DNA from: Liolophura sinensis
Taxonomy: Eukaryota; Mollusca; Polyplacophora; Chitonida; Chitonidae
NCBI RefSeq assembly: GCF_032854445.1
Contig: NC_088299.1
Span: forward strand, 12,269,608-12,333,607
Direction of reading: 5' to 3'
DNA length: 64,000 nucleotides
Below are positions 1 to 12,721 of this stretch, one piece after another (within the stretch, counting starts at the first letter, position 1; every line of letters begins with the position of its first letter). Under the pieces are notes generated by a model. It did no database searches. It saw nothing but the letters and a program-made list of their open reading frames with translations, and was not told the origin of the DNA. A program made the translations under genes and the position numbers.

Positions 1-718
1 AAAAAAAAAAAAGAAAAAAAACACACTTCCTTTTTTAGACACTTGATTTAGTAGCCAATGACATTTTGCTGTGGAGAAGAAATATATTGTCAAAATGTAC
101 ATGGATATCAACAGGTAAACACAGCAGCCTAGTCTTCTCAACATCCCGCAATAATTCTCTGCGGAGCGACTTCAGACCAGAACTTAGGCTGATCACAATA
201 TCACACGTGATGATCTGGGGAATTCAAACATGACCCATGAATGACTAATGAATTGTAAATGTCATGTTCTGAGTACTTTTGACAACCGCAGCTTCAGAAC
301 AAATATAAAAGAGCAAAGGGTAGTCATCCAGGGTTAACTTTGTATACATGAGAGCACAATGACTCCTGAGGACTGCAGGGTAAGTGAGTGCTTGCAAAAT
401 GGGCTATTCTTCTACATAAATTATTACGTTTAACCCCATAGGGCTATGTTTCAACATAACCATAGCTCCCGGCCCATCTCGAGCCCTTGCCAGCTAGCTA
501 CCAGATACCGGTACCCAGTTCTCAGATCTTCATTGTAAAAAGCAGATTCTTCAATGAATTGACGTCCTTCTACCACGTTGCAGCAATCTTAGCTCAGCAA
601 ATCCTCGTTAATATACTGATGAATACGACACATACTGATTAAAACCAATCATCGAAGTACAGCTTCTTGATCAACAGACATAGCCCATGTTGTTGTTGTA
701 ATTCTGGTGGCTTAGGCC
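1..718. other. Unassigned stretch, probably intron of the left-edge gene
   Basis: AT-rich sequence beginning with a poly-A run. I could not place a further exon of the left-edge gene here, and no repeat family seen elsewhere in the window was recognised. Confidence 0.3.
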
Positions 719-721
719 TAC

Positions 722-936
722 CTGGGAGAAACAGTCGACGCGGTGGTAATCACCTTTTCATCGATAATGATACAGTCATCATCACTATCCTCTTCCTGCT
801 TATCAACATCTGTATTGCTGACAGTCCTTGCAGAAACTGTCTGATTCTCAACGTCCTTCTTCGATTTCAACTTGAGTTTGTTGCCTTTCCTGCTGAGCGC
901 CATTTCCGTATTGTCAAAACCGAAAGGACATCTCAT
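722..936 (-). CDS. First coding exon of an unrecognised acidic/basic nuclear-type protein (partial)
   Basis: The open frame runs from an ATG at 936 (or a second ATG at 903, giving MALSRKGNK) to a good splice donor, CAG|GTAGGC, after base 722. It ends in phase 2, so the protein continues beyond the left edge or in the unassigned 1-720 stretch. The roughly 70 residues start with a lysine-rich segment (KLKLKSKKD) and then an acidic patch joined to a short hydrophobic run, DSDDDCIIIDE. That arrangement is typical of SUMO-interacting motifs (three or four aliphatic residues flanked by acids), which suggests a nuclear or SUMO-pathway protein. The family is not recognisable from this exon. The start choice is open; the ATG at 903 leads directly into the basic segment. 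The call rests on the donor, composition and motif only. Confidence 0.5.
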
Positions 937-939
937 TAG

Positions 940-2320
940 GGGGAGACAATTTTGGTGTGCTAGCTTTGAAGCGTCCTGGGGTTTTCTTTAGTTTGGTGCG
1001 GACACTCATTTATTCATCACGGTATGAGTCATGACCTGAGGCCACTGGCACTTGATAACTTAGAAATAAAACGTAGCTGGCCATACTCAAATCACCAAGA
1101 TAATGCACAGCAGACGGGAGTTATCCACTGTTTGAGAATGAGGGTCCGCAGGCCTCCGAGACATGATGGCCACATGATACCGGTAATGGTAAATAATTCA
1201 CCCTTAAACCTGACTGTCTGACCAGTTATATGTTAATTCGTTATGCCTTTGTCCTCGGAAAATGCGAGCTGTCAAATTTTGAAGAAAACAGACTTTCTGA
1301 CAGCACAACCCAGCCCCCCTCCCACCTCCTGTTTCATTAGCGAAATTGGACCGTCTCAGCAACCACGACGAGGACGGCAACTGTGTATTGATTGTCAATT
1401 TGAGCACAATTCGCTCACCACTACTTTTAGAGTTAAAGTTTTTGGAGGGGTGTTAGAATCCTTGTTTCCGCATCACAATATTTTGGAAAACTGGTGAACA
1501 GTTGTCATTTTCATTATTATTGTTTCAGCTATCTTTTCAGACACCACCACCTCTTGTGTTACAACTTCCGGCCAAAAAAAAAAAAAAAAAAGAAATAATT
1601 GATCAGACACCAGAAATCCAGTGTGATTGTGCATATCCATAGAAACCTGAATTTATGGATTATTTAATACAACTGCACACAAATCAGATTTTCATTCGGC
1701 ATCACAGATATAATGAATTCTGGATTAATTTAGGGTCTCTATTGTAGGTATCGCTAAATCCAACAACTGCAAATTTATCTTGGCCAGTAAGGGAGCATGT
1801 TGGCATCCAGTTCTCACTGTTTTGTCAAGAAGTTGGTCTAGCACCCGGCGATTGGTCGGTGGTATACACCCATAAACCCGATCGCTGTCATGTAATTAAG
1901 TGAAAAAGTCTAGAGTGGAGCCTTAAAGACCAATGAAATACTAAATAAATATAACTAAAATATATCCTTAACTAATATCAACAACAGTATAATACCAAGG
2001 TCTGCACAGTGGTGTTTTAATTGTACTTTGAACAGCTTATGCACAAAATATAACTGACTTGTGTAACTACTACACAACTTCTGACAAAAAATAACAAAGG
2101 CCAATAAAGAATGGAAAAAACAAAAGTTCAATTACCAGAGAAACATTTCCTGAAATGATCAGAAATAAATAAAATAAAAAGTGGAATACTGACAGACTGC
2201 CAGACAAAAACAGTGAAATGATGAAATGCAACATGTAGTCTGGTACCTAGGACAGAGTTTTACATAACGCAATCAAAACATCATGGACAAAATACATGCC
2301 TTTGTAGAAAAAATCTACAC
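940..2320. other. Intergenic region without a recognised gene
   Basis: It contains the presumed promoter side of the left-edge minus-strand gene (about 940-1250), a poly-A run near 1575, and otherwise AT-rich unique-looking sequence. The short open frames at 1024-1497 have no splice context or recognisable composition. Confidence 0.3.
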
Positions 2321-2321
2321 C

Positions 2322-3110
2322 GTTACTATGATAATCCACAGGTAGACGTATACCATTATCATGATGACACACAGGTACATCCCTTATACCATTACCATGA
2401 CCATACACAGTACATCACCTATACCATTACCATGATGACACACAGGTACATCACCTATACCATCACCATGATGATACACAGGTATGTCACCTATATCACC
2501 GCCATGATGACACAGTTTTATCACCTATACCATCATCTACACCAATACTGTGATGACACACAGGTACATAACCAATACCATTGCCATGATGATACACAGG
2601 TACATCACCTATACCATTGCCATGATGACACACAGGTACATCATCTATACCATTACTGTGATGATACACAGGTATATCACCTATATCATTGCCATGATGA
2701 CACACAGGTACATCATCTATACCATTACTGTGATGATACATAGGTACATCATCTATACCATTGCCATGATGACAAACAGGTACATCATCTATACCATTGC
2801 CATGATGACACACAAATACATCACCTATACCATTACCATGATGATACATAGGTACATCATCTATACCATTACCATGATGACACACAGGTACATCACCTAT
2901 ACCATCACCATGATGACACACAGGTATGTCACCTATACCACCGCCATGATGACACACAGTTTTATCACCTATACCATCATTTACACCAATACTGTGATGA
3001 CACACAGGTACATAACCAATACCATTGCCATGATCATACACAGGTACATCACCTATACCATTGCCATGATGACACACAGGTACATCATCTATACCATTAT
3101 CATGATAATA
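2322..3110. repeat. 36-bp minisatellite, about 20 copies
   Basis: Tandem copies of a 36-base unit with the core ACAGGTACATCACCTATACC followed by ATTGCCATGATGAC. The unit is 12 codons long and has few stops, so long open frames appear on both strands (for example 2496-3152 minus and 2550-3446 plus). These are artefacts of the period. A longer block is itself repeated: 2484-2640 and 2920-3060 share the variant containing an ACAGTTTTATC unit followed by ACCAATACTGTG. Confidence 0.92.
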
Positions 3111-3124
3111 CCAGTTACTATTCA

Positions 3125-3355
3125 TACCAGAAAGTTCAAGGACCAGCAACAATTTTCACCAGAAAGTTTAAGGACCAGGAAATGTTCTCACCACAAAGTT
3201 CAAGAACCTGCAACCATTCTCACCAAAAAGGACCAGCAACTGTTCTCACCAGAAAGTTCAAGGACCAGCAACTATTCTCACCAAAACATTCAACAACCAG
3301 CAACTATTCTCACCAAAACGTTCAACAACCAGCAACTGTTCTCACCAGTTTCTCA
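3125..3355. repeat. 32-bp minisatellite, about 7 copies
   Basis: Diverged tandem copies of a unit of about 32 bases built around AGTTCAAGGACCAGCAAC and TTCTCACCA. It directly adjoins the 36-bp array and lies just beyond the 3' end of the minus-strand asteroid-like gene. Confidence 0.8.
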
Positions 3356-3628
3356 ACATCATCAGTTCTCAACATCATCACACACTGACAATCTAACTGT
3401 TACTGGTACATATAAAACCAAATCCTCTACTTTTAGTCCACACTAGGACAGCTGTTTAAGTAGATGGAACTTAAAATTCAGTGCTGGTGAGTTTTCAGGA
3501 ACATTTAATGTAACATGTACGTCCGGATTCCATCCAATTCTGACCGCTTTTGATGATCGATGGCGCAACATGATGTCAACATTCTTCACCAGAGGCCATT
3601 AAATTATAACTTGTGGTCCTCCAGATAT

Positions 3629-6600
3629 CTACCAGCGGTCATCAAAGTAGAACACATCCTCCACCAGGTATCTGATGACGTGTCGCTTCTCCTTAACGAT
3701 GCGGTTCATCTCCCTCTGTACTTTGATGAGTTCCTGTTTCCTCAGAATTCTTGTCCCTCTTTGCCAAGCTATAAGACAAAATTACAAACATTTGATGTAA
3801 AAACTCACGTGTTAACACATTTACTGGCATTCACATGCATATGCAACGCATATTTACTTAGGTCTGCCAACAACATGCAGATGATCGTGGGTTTCCATCA
3901 GGCTCTGCCCGGTTTCTTCCCACTGTAATGCTGGTCGCCGTCGTATAAGTGATATATTCTTGAGTAAGGTGTAAAACACCAATCAAATAAATAAATAAAT
4001 AAAGAGTGATCTAATCAAAGCACATGGGAGACATATTTATTTATTTTATTTGAATGCTGTTTAATGGCACACTGAAGAAGGATTCCGTAGATACAATAGC
4101 AGTCGGTTTTATGGGTTTAGGAAACCAGAATACTTGAGGTTAGTGACAAACTGTCGGCATTGGTGGAAAACACTGCACCACACGATCCTCGTCAACTGCT
4201 TATTGTCAGCAAGGCCACTCATAAGCAATTAGAGCGAAAGAATCTACAAAGTCCATGACCAAGATCTGGTTTGAACCTGTATCTCAAGTGTCCTAGTGAC
4301 TGAAATGCTAATATGTATTTTAGTTTAGACCAAGGCATGTTCCATACTGTTTGTATAATAATGCATACAGTAAGTAGATGCACATCTATATTGTAAACAA
4401 CGGTTATTAATATATGGCTTTCGAAATCAGATTCATTTATAAATTTATTTATTTATTTATTTACTTTTTGTTTTTTTTCTCATGGGGATTTATTGCCTTT
4501 CTCAAAAACTTTTTTGTCCCCATACAACATCCATCAGTTTAATGGGGGAAAGAAAGCCAGGGGCTTTATCACTCCATCCATCCTTCACCAGGTATACGTT
4601 TGCAGTCTTTACTTAAAGCTGCAGCCTGAGTGGTCAATTGACTGACCACCTGCTGTGTGACAAATGCTTCAATTTAATAAACGTATGAAAGCGCTGTGAA
4701 ATCTGAAACCTGTTACCTCCAGACGAAATACATCGCTCCAAAGGCCGATATTCAAACTGACACCATTATCAATGACCTGTTTCACAATTTTCAGCCACAA
4801 ATGTCCCAATCTGGGAATAATTTCCCAAAATATACATTTTTCAGGTATACACCCTTCTCTTTTACTGTTTGTACAATGGGGGTAAAGTATAATATGACAA
4901 GTCAAGGTTTGTGTGTTTGACTTTGGCTAACTTAAATATGCATTCACAACTTTTTATTCAGGGGGCTTGTATGTGACCTAAGTTAAGTACCATTTAACTC
5001 TAAAAAACACATAAAAATCAGGGCCCGGTTGTTCAGAACTGGTTTAAAACTTAATATCAGGTTTAACTTTAAGTCAAGCCTTCAAATTTGCACTTAGCCT
5101 TAAAAAACATGTGTAACATTGTGATATTGTCATAGTTTGCCAAGTGCATTTGTTTACATCACAGCACATGTGTATGTTTACATCACATGATCAGCTTCCC
5201 TATTTTAATATTCATGACTTTGCAGCATCACATGTAAGTAACATACTGCAGGACTGCTCAAGGTGATGAACCGAGGGAATAGAGTGACTGTCTGAAAGGA
5301 GACCTTTATTTACTTATACTTTCTTACATCAAAAGACAGTAACTTAAAAGTATTACAAACATTATATTAAATATAAACTAAAACTGCTGCTGATATACTT
5401 TGACTTTGGAGAACTGCATTGGCTGCTGAGTTTGGGTTATGATTAACATATAAAATGTGACTTTATATCAGTATTAGATAATACACTTTCAAACAGCGGG
5501 GCCCAGAGCTCCACAGTACAATATTTCCCAAGATATGTGCTCTTGCATTAAAGTTTCCAAACTGTGAGCCCACTGGCCCTTTCCCAAAATCTGTGGAATA
5601 CTCCCCGAAATGCTATGTAAGATGACTCACCTTCGCCCTCGGAACAGGTGTGGAAGGCAGTCCAGCTACAGCCTGAGAAGACCTCCCGTGGCTCAGGTAG
5701 CTCGTTAGTCAGGTGCAACAGGTGAGCCAGGAACACGTAGGCATGACGATACACATCCTGTAGCCAAAATACATTACTGATTTCTTCACAGACACACTGA
5801 TCAATCTGCCTTTTCTTGGCATCATGTCAGTAATTTTAAAAACAGTGAATTGGAACTCACTGTATTATTTCATGTCCCATTTTACTGATTCGATTGATGT
5901 TCAACAAATTATCAAGAATTTTTTTACTTACAGGAAGGGGTGAAGTTTTATGGGTGAGAAAATTAGACTGGGAGGTACCACTGACCGTTGGCAAGTTACT
6001 ACGAAACTTTCACATGGGTGATGTCCATGTGTGTGTACCAACTTACACGACATATTGGTGGGGGAGACGTCCTACACTTTTGGACATTGTAAAAGTCTTG
6101 GATAAAAACATGAAAGTCTTGGACAAACATAATATCCCTGGTTCAACTCACACTTGGACAAAGGCAACCCAAGAAATACTGCATACGATGCAAAATTTCT
6201 CAAAAAACAGAGTATTTTTATTTAAAAGGATTTCATCCTAATTTCCAAACAAATCCCAAAATAAGTTTCTAAGATTAACAGAACTCTCAAAATAAGAAAA
6301 ACTTTCCAACTTAATCAAGGGAGACATGTTTGGTCATTAACTGTGCCCCCCTCCTTTGGAGAGAAAACCTAGCATGAAGAAAAAAACATTACTTTCCACT
6401 GAAATTAAACTTTAACCACAAAATTTATTTACTTAGATGTCAGAATATTTCACTTAATATAGGGATGGAGGCCTCAAATAGGTGAGTTTCGAGTTTGAAC
6501 TCTTTCACTGTTGAAGGTAGAAAAAGTCCAACTATCATATGAATTGTTAAACATGTTAAGCGCCCTATTTTTGTTCACATTCACAATAACATGGAAGTCT

Positions 6601-9600
6601 GAAAAAATTGTCATAAAAAGTAATTTAGATCGGAAGAATGATAGAGAAGATTTAGAATCTGAATGTTTGTGAACTTTCTAGAAAAGGATGAGACAGGTGA
6701 TCAGTAAATTAATGTCAAAGAAGATTGCTTAACATTTTTCACCATTCACATGACAGCGTAGAACTGTTTTTAACTTTCATGACAGGAGAGTTCAAACTCG
6801 AAACTCAGCACCACACACCTGAAACCAGTTGGCTATGGTGACACAACGGGCCGTTGGCTGAAGAGGAAGACTCTGGTACTGCTGCTCGCTCGGGTGTCCC
6901 ATCACCACAGCAACAAGGGCCAAGAACTCACTGTCTGACAGGTGAAGATTCCGTCCCCAGTTCAGAAGAAGAAAATATCTCAACAGGTAGCAGATGAATC
7001 CATTTTTCCTCCCATAACGATCAAAATAGTTCATCTGACGATCTGTAAATAAGACACAAAATTTTAATGTATTATTCAGATAAAATTGTGCTCAGCAAAT
7101 TACCTTGGCTACACAGATTATCACAAAGGTCCCCCCCCCACCCCACCCCTACATACAGTACTGCAGCTCTCCAACATACAGTACTGTAACTCTCCTACAT
7201 ACAGTACTGCAGCTCTCCTACATACAGTACTGTAGCTCTCCTATTCCCTATACTACTAGTACTGTAACTCTCCTACATACAGTACTGTATCTCTCCTACA
7301 TACAGTACTGTAGCTCTCCTACTTACATCCCCATGTACAGAGAGCTAAAGACTGACAGCTGGAGACATTGGCGTGTCCGGTACAATCTAAAAACAAAGCA
7401 CTACGGCAGGTTTAAGTTGGAGAGCGGGGTACCTCGTATATGAAGCAGCAATATTGGCACCACCTGCAAACTGTGGCAGATAACAACACATACATGCTGA
7501 AAAGCTTGATCACTGACAGTTTTACTGAATGGTACGCCCTTACATTTTCTCCGTAATATTTACATGTAACCAAAGATTAATGGTTAAACCACCATAATAC
7601 CCTCCCAATTTTGTTAGTTTCGCTGTAGGTATCAACATCAACATTTTAAGTAGGACAGCTAACAGTACTGTATCTAAGGGGTCCCCAATCACAAACCTGG
7701 GTACATCATTACCCAACATGCTTATTTTGGGAACCTGTATTTACTAGTGCTAAAAAGCCAAATATGAACTTATGTTCAGAGAATATAGATCAACGTTGTT
7801 TTACAGTGACAATTATCTGATCAGGTATAGGGGACTCACCACTGAATCTCAGAATGGATTACTTTTTTGGGGGGAGTTTTGAAGATATAATAGTAACAAA
7901 CATCAACTCTACCCTAGTAGATAGTAGGTCAATGAGTTGTAAAAGTTGCTCCCTTCAATTCTTGTCCATTTGTAAAATGTTGTACATGAGCATGGTGGTA
8001 GTTGAAAAAAACTGTTCCCTTCAATTCTTGTTCTATTATTTAATACAGCATGGATATATAGCACTGTCTAATCCACTTCTCAACTATCTCAATACAATCT
8101 CCTGTGTTCTGCTCCATACAGGTTTGTTACACCTTGAGTCACAGTCAGCTAGACCTGTACTCACCAGGTTCCAGGTACGTCATGATCTGATGAAAGAACC
8201 TCAAATTCTGAAAGATTTTGTTGTGTTTGATGTAAGTGACAGAAGGGATGTGTAAGTTTCTAGGCACCGCATACACCTGCAGACAAACACAACGTGGGTT
8301 TTAGAAAAATATTTTGCCTCTTAGAAACAGAAAATGCTAATTATATTTTCACCCTATCAACAAAGAAGAGATTCAGAAATCCAGCAGCTTGCTTATTAGT
8401 TCTGCAGTCTAAGTTGACTGGATATCAATATTTGGTAATTTTTAAAAGAAAAAGATCATATATTATCTCAGAATTAAGAGGTCTACATACTAATAAGCAT
8501 ATTCATCTTGCACTGAAAGCTGTAAGATTTCTTGTAAACAGAATAGCTGACCCCAACAAAAAAGGTTATCCCTTTTTCACAGTACCTCGCCTTATTTCAT
8601 AATGGTGAGCTAAAATCTCCCAGCCTCCTTATACATCAAATGCAAGAATCCTTAATATCTCTCATACTCTTAAACAATACATACATTTACATAACAAAGT
8701 AACAGGCGAATTCTGAGCCAGAACTCTTTTATTGATAAAGGTAGAAAAGGCCAACTATACCATGTAACCTCTCAAAAATTATAGGCAACTATTTTTGGTC
8801 ATATTTACAATAACATGGGCATCTAAAAAAAGTCCACAAAAAATAATTTCAGTTGACGAATAATGTGAAAAGTTGAGGAGTTAAATGTTTGTGAACTTGA
8901 GAAGTTCCTAAAGGAAATAGGTGTCATTTGTTCCTCTGGAAAAGGGCAAAACAGGTGATCGGTAAATTAATGTCAACAAAGGTTGCCTAACATTTTTCAA
9001 ATGATACAATAGGACTATTTGTATCTTTAACGACAAAAGAGTTCTAACTCGAAACTCCTCTATAGTAACAGCCAAGCATACTATTGCTGTGTAAAAATTT
9101 GTCATGTGATAACATGGCATGCTTCTATCTGTGACGGCAGGGTTTGCGTAACCCAGTCAAGGAAAACTATGTGTTATGCGAGGAGTCCTGTACTAATCTT
9201 ATATGCACTTGATTTTGTGAACATCAAGTTTCACACTGAAACAGTTTCAGAAATTTGTAAAGTAAATCTGCAATAGCTACGATGTAGTTCACTAGTTTGT
9301 CAAACTCAAAATTAATACCCGCTATGTAATTAGGTCCGGTAACTGCTTGTAGATGAAAAGATTAGTAAGAGTTATCTCCCCTCAATATTATTTTTGTTTA
9401 TCCACACGCTGATTACTGGTCATTATGACACATAAACAGTGCAACCAGAAATGACGTACATTATGCTAAATGGATCTGGATGAGGCAAACAATTATCGCC
9501 ACCGTTTTAGCAATATCTAATTATTCATTTATCTGACTGGTTCCTTACACTACACTCAAGAATGTTTCACTTGTATGATTGGTTGAAAAAAAAATGGGTG

Positions 9601-12600
9601 CAAAAAACATTAAGATTATAAATGAAAAAGTGCAAGGAACAATCAAAAAATCTTCTGAAATATGGCTATTTGGAATTTGTTGAAATTATCTCTTATTGTG
9701 AAGGCAGATAATCGATGAATACTAAATTTCATTCAGAATCTAAATGGATTCTCATAGTACAGCTTACTGGAATCCACCGGAATCTTATCCAAATCTACTC
9801 CTTGAAGTGGAGGTCTTAACACACATAGAAGTAAACAGATTTGAGGGATGTCAGGTAAAGATGTGAAACAATGTATATTCAATTGTACCACAGAAAAACA
9901 TGCCAATGAATGTGTTTTTTCCTCATGGAATTGAATTCTCATCCAAAGTGAAGGCCTGAATGACACTGAGCATACCGTGGCTTTGATAAGCCGTCCACGC
10001 GAGCTACCCCCATACTCCATCACCCGATCCTCATGATATGGTAACAGCATCCTGTATATAAAGGCCCGTAACTCTGACAGTGTGATCTCAGCACATGGAC
10101 CTGAAGTGTCCTCAAGCAGACCTCGATGCCAGTAGAAGTTGTTGTGCATGGAAATGAAACTGGCAGGAAAGCTGCCCTGTTCTATGCCCTGGCTCAGGAG
10201 GTCAGTAGCTGGACCTTTGTGAACTGGCTGGTCAGCAGACTGGTTAAGGTTGTAGAACTGACGAGAATAGTTCACTGCACTCTGGAATTTCGCATCTCGC
10301 TTCTGGAGAACAAAGACAGTAACTCAGACTGTGGATAACAATGAAGTCCAAGAGTTTTATATAATGTGTCTTTCAACATGATTTTGGACATGTATCATGC
10401 AGGTTCCAGGATAATGAACCTGTCAGACTAGAGTCAGAATTAAGTCTTAACATATTCTGATATATGCTGATATTCATTGGGATTTATTACTGATTTATAG
10501 TGCTGCCTCACTGAATGCTCTGCAGGAGACACCAGGCATGACACTTTGTCCTGTTGTACTAAACACTGTGCCAACCAATGTTCCCAATCCAAACATACTG
10601 TACTTATAGATATAGGTGCCTCAGTAGACAGACACTCTCAACCCCAGCATATGCTTTCCAGGTTTGGGTTATGGCTCTGATATCCATTATTTTCCAGATA
10701 CGACATTACAATAACAGAGTGATGTCCCTTTGTGATGTTGACACATAACAATACACTACACTACAGTTATAAGCATAAATATATTCACATGTCTATCAAT
10801 CATATGTGTTGCCAGCAGCATGGTAGCATTTTCTCCTCTGTCTGACCCAGCCATTATCTACTGTATGGTGAATAGCATACAGGTGCATAATTGCTTACAA
10901 CTTATTACAAAAGTTATGAACACTGATATGTCAAATCACCAGCAGTACATGGTTTTCCACTCTACTGTCCTGTCTGACCTAGCCAGTTAAATTCTTTAGT
11001 ATTGTGAACTATGAATACAACTGATAATAGCTTGTACATGTATAACAACAATAAAGTCATCAACTGAAATATGTCAACCCACCATATGAGTTGCCAGTAG
11101 TGTATGGTTTTCCACTCTCCTGTACTGCTTGACCCAGCCAGCTATGTTCTCTATGTTGCGCCGTCCCTGAATGTCCAGCTTGTAGAGAAGTTCCTCCTTG
11201 CCTCGGGCATACATGAACTTCCCTGTGAAGTCATTTCCTCCCACAATGCTTAATTCAATAAGCTCAGAGTGGTCCTGAAACTGGAAAAGAATTTTAACAT
11301 GTATTAGTAAAAATCATCCTTTCATCTGGATAATTTGCCAGGATAATTTAAGACAGTATAAATCTTATCTGTATTTATTTATTTATCTATTGTTTACTTA
11401 TTTACCCATTTATTTATTTATTCAGTGCACTGTGATGACATCCCATGTGGTATTTAAGATAAATTGTCAGGTAAAGACTTCAGACAACAAATCTTCCCAC
11501 TATTTTATATTTATTCACATGTATTTATTTATTCATTTAATCCGTCAGGTGTTGTGGTCTCCCATGTGCTTTGATTAGATCACCCTTTATTTATTTATTT
11601 ATTTGATTGGTGTTTTACGCCGTACTCAAGAATATTTCACTTATATGACGGCGGCCAGCATTATGGTGGGAGAAAACCGGGTAGAGCCCAGGGGAAACCC
11701 ACGACCATCTGCAGGTTGCTAGCAGGCCTTCCCACATACGACCGGAGAGGAAGCCAGCATGAGCTGGACTTGAACTCACAGCGACCGCACTGGTGAGAGG
11801 CTCCTGGGTAAATACGCTGCGCTAGCATGCTAACCAACTGAGTGATCACCTTTTAAACCTCAAGGCTAATCTAATTGCATCGGAAACAAAATCTGGAGAG
11901 CTGTATAAAACATAAAATCAAATATAAAAATTAATTATTTCCATGCCAAAAAAAAAAACTGTATATTGTATAATTACCCCCATCATTCTGACGAGTACGG
12001 ACTCTGCAATTACACCCACTGTAAGCCGCAAAGGTTTCTCTGTAAACAGTGAAGCTTTTCCCAAACCCAGATCATTATTAAGGTCAAACAGATCATGGGG
12101 GATAAAACAGCTCCCGCGGAAAATGCAAAAGTCTGAGTCATTGCTCAGCACAGCAAAGGCTTTCTGTCTGCTAACCAGGGCTTTGGCGATGATCAGATCT
12201 GCTTCCCCTGAGACACACTGATGGACTTCACAGCCACAACGGCGTAGAGTCCTCATCAGCTGTGGCTCGAGGAGTACTGGACGTATGGAGCTAGAGTCTG
12301 GTAGGTCCTGCATAGATCTCATCCCCCGACAAACGTCCAGCAAGTCGCAGAGTCGGCCGATTTCCTGATCAAAGCGGTTGATCCATGTGTCCAGCTTTTC
12401 TTCCATTCCTGTAGGTGAACTGCCCTTGGCTCCATCCACATAAAACACCAGCCAGATCTGGAGTGACTCCAGGTCTCTCACCAGTTTGGATACAAACTCG
12501 TCCAGTGTGCCGTACTCTGCCCCGATGATTCGCAGGTACTCATTCTGTCGTACCTGACTCAAACTCTTCCAGAATTTCTGAACGATGAACTGCTGGAAAC

Positions 12601-12721
12601 TGTAGTAGTCCACCAGGATTTCAATGCCAGCCCGATCCCTGGCCACTGTTACCAGATCAAATTCTTGAACGCAGTTACTACGCTGTTCAAGGCAATGTGA
12701 CAGCAGGCCTTTCACACCCAT
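3629..12721 (-). CDS. Asteroid-like PIN/XPG-N domain protein, seven coding exons, 621 aa
   Basis: Exons on the minus strand: 12721-11978, 11274-11083, 10302-9976, 8276-8165, 7042-6819, 5757-5631 and 3768-3629 (TAG stop). All junctions are GT-AG and the phases join without a break. The N-terminus MGVKGLL is the classic XPG/FEN-like start. Acidic residues in the expected PIN positions are D38 (VDYYSF), D96 (YVDGA), E173/D175 (GEAD) and D195/D197 (SNDSDFCIF), followed by GGNDF at 260-264. The string NDSDFCIF and the later pairing of ANWFQ with a helical LAHLLHL segment and LPEP match my memory of the asteroid family (human ASTE1, 679 aa). FAM120-type coactivators are the nearest alternative. With all acids present it could be an active structure-specific nuclease, but no activity is established for this family. 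The start at 12721 is chosen over an ATG at 12739 because MGVxGL is the family start. Confidence 0.86.
3861..4003 (+). repeat. SINE-1 copy, 5'-truncated
   Basis: The 3' half of a tRNA-derived SINE: GGTCTGCCAACAACATGC through TTCTTGAGTA and ACACCAATC, ending in (AAAT)n. It lies in the last intron of the asteroid-like gene. Confidence 0.85.
6484..6806. mobile_element. MITE-like element with perfect 20-bp terminal inverted repeats
   Basis: Left end GAGTTTCGAGTTTGAACTCT (6484-6503) is the exact reverse complement of the right end at 6787-6806. The interior of about 280 bases is noncoding. It sits about 12 bases inside the intron that follows exon 5 of the asteroid-like gene. A diverged second copy is at about 8706-9058. 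This is the structure of a non-autonomous DNA transposon; the superfamily was not identified. Confidence 0.8.
7130..7330. repeat. 23-bp tandem repeat
   Basis: About seven copies of CTACATACAGTACTGTAGCT plus CTC, with a small interruption near 7240-7260. It lies in the intron upstream of exon 5 of the asteroid-like gene. Confidence 0.85.
8706..9058. mobile_element. Second copy of the 6.5-kb MITE family, diverged
   Basis: Long collinear similarity to 6484-6806: shared blocks include GTAGAAAAGGCCAACTAT, AATAACATGG, AAATGTTTGTGAACTT, CAGGTGATCGGTAAATTAAT and a right end AGAGTTCTAACTCGAAACTC. The left end is less well preserved. It lies in intron 3 of the asteroid-like gene. Confidence 0.75.
11588..11852 (-). 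repeat. SINE-1 copy, near full length
   Basis: Read on the minus strand it has a tRNA-like head with an A-box-like CACTCAGTTGGTTAGC, a B-box-like GAGTTCAAGTCC, a conserved body, and a 3' end ACACCAATCAAATAAATAAA. It is the best copy for defining the family. It lies in intron 1 of the asteroid-like gene. Confidence 0.9.

Noticed and set aside
2496-3152. Long open frames on both strands, 218 and 298 codons in the overlapping region
   Set aside because: They consist of 36-base tandem units; the period is a multiple of three, so frames stay open by construction.
8294-8602. 102-codon plus-strand ORF next to exon 4 of the asteroid-like gene
   Set aside because: It lies in an intron on the opposite strand and has no family features.
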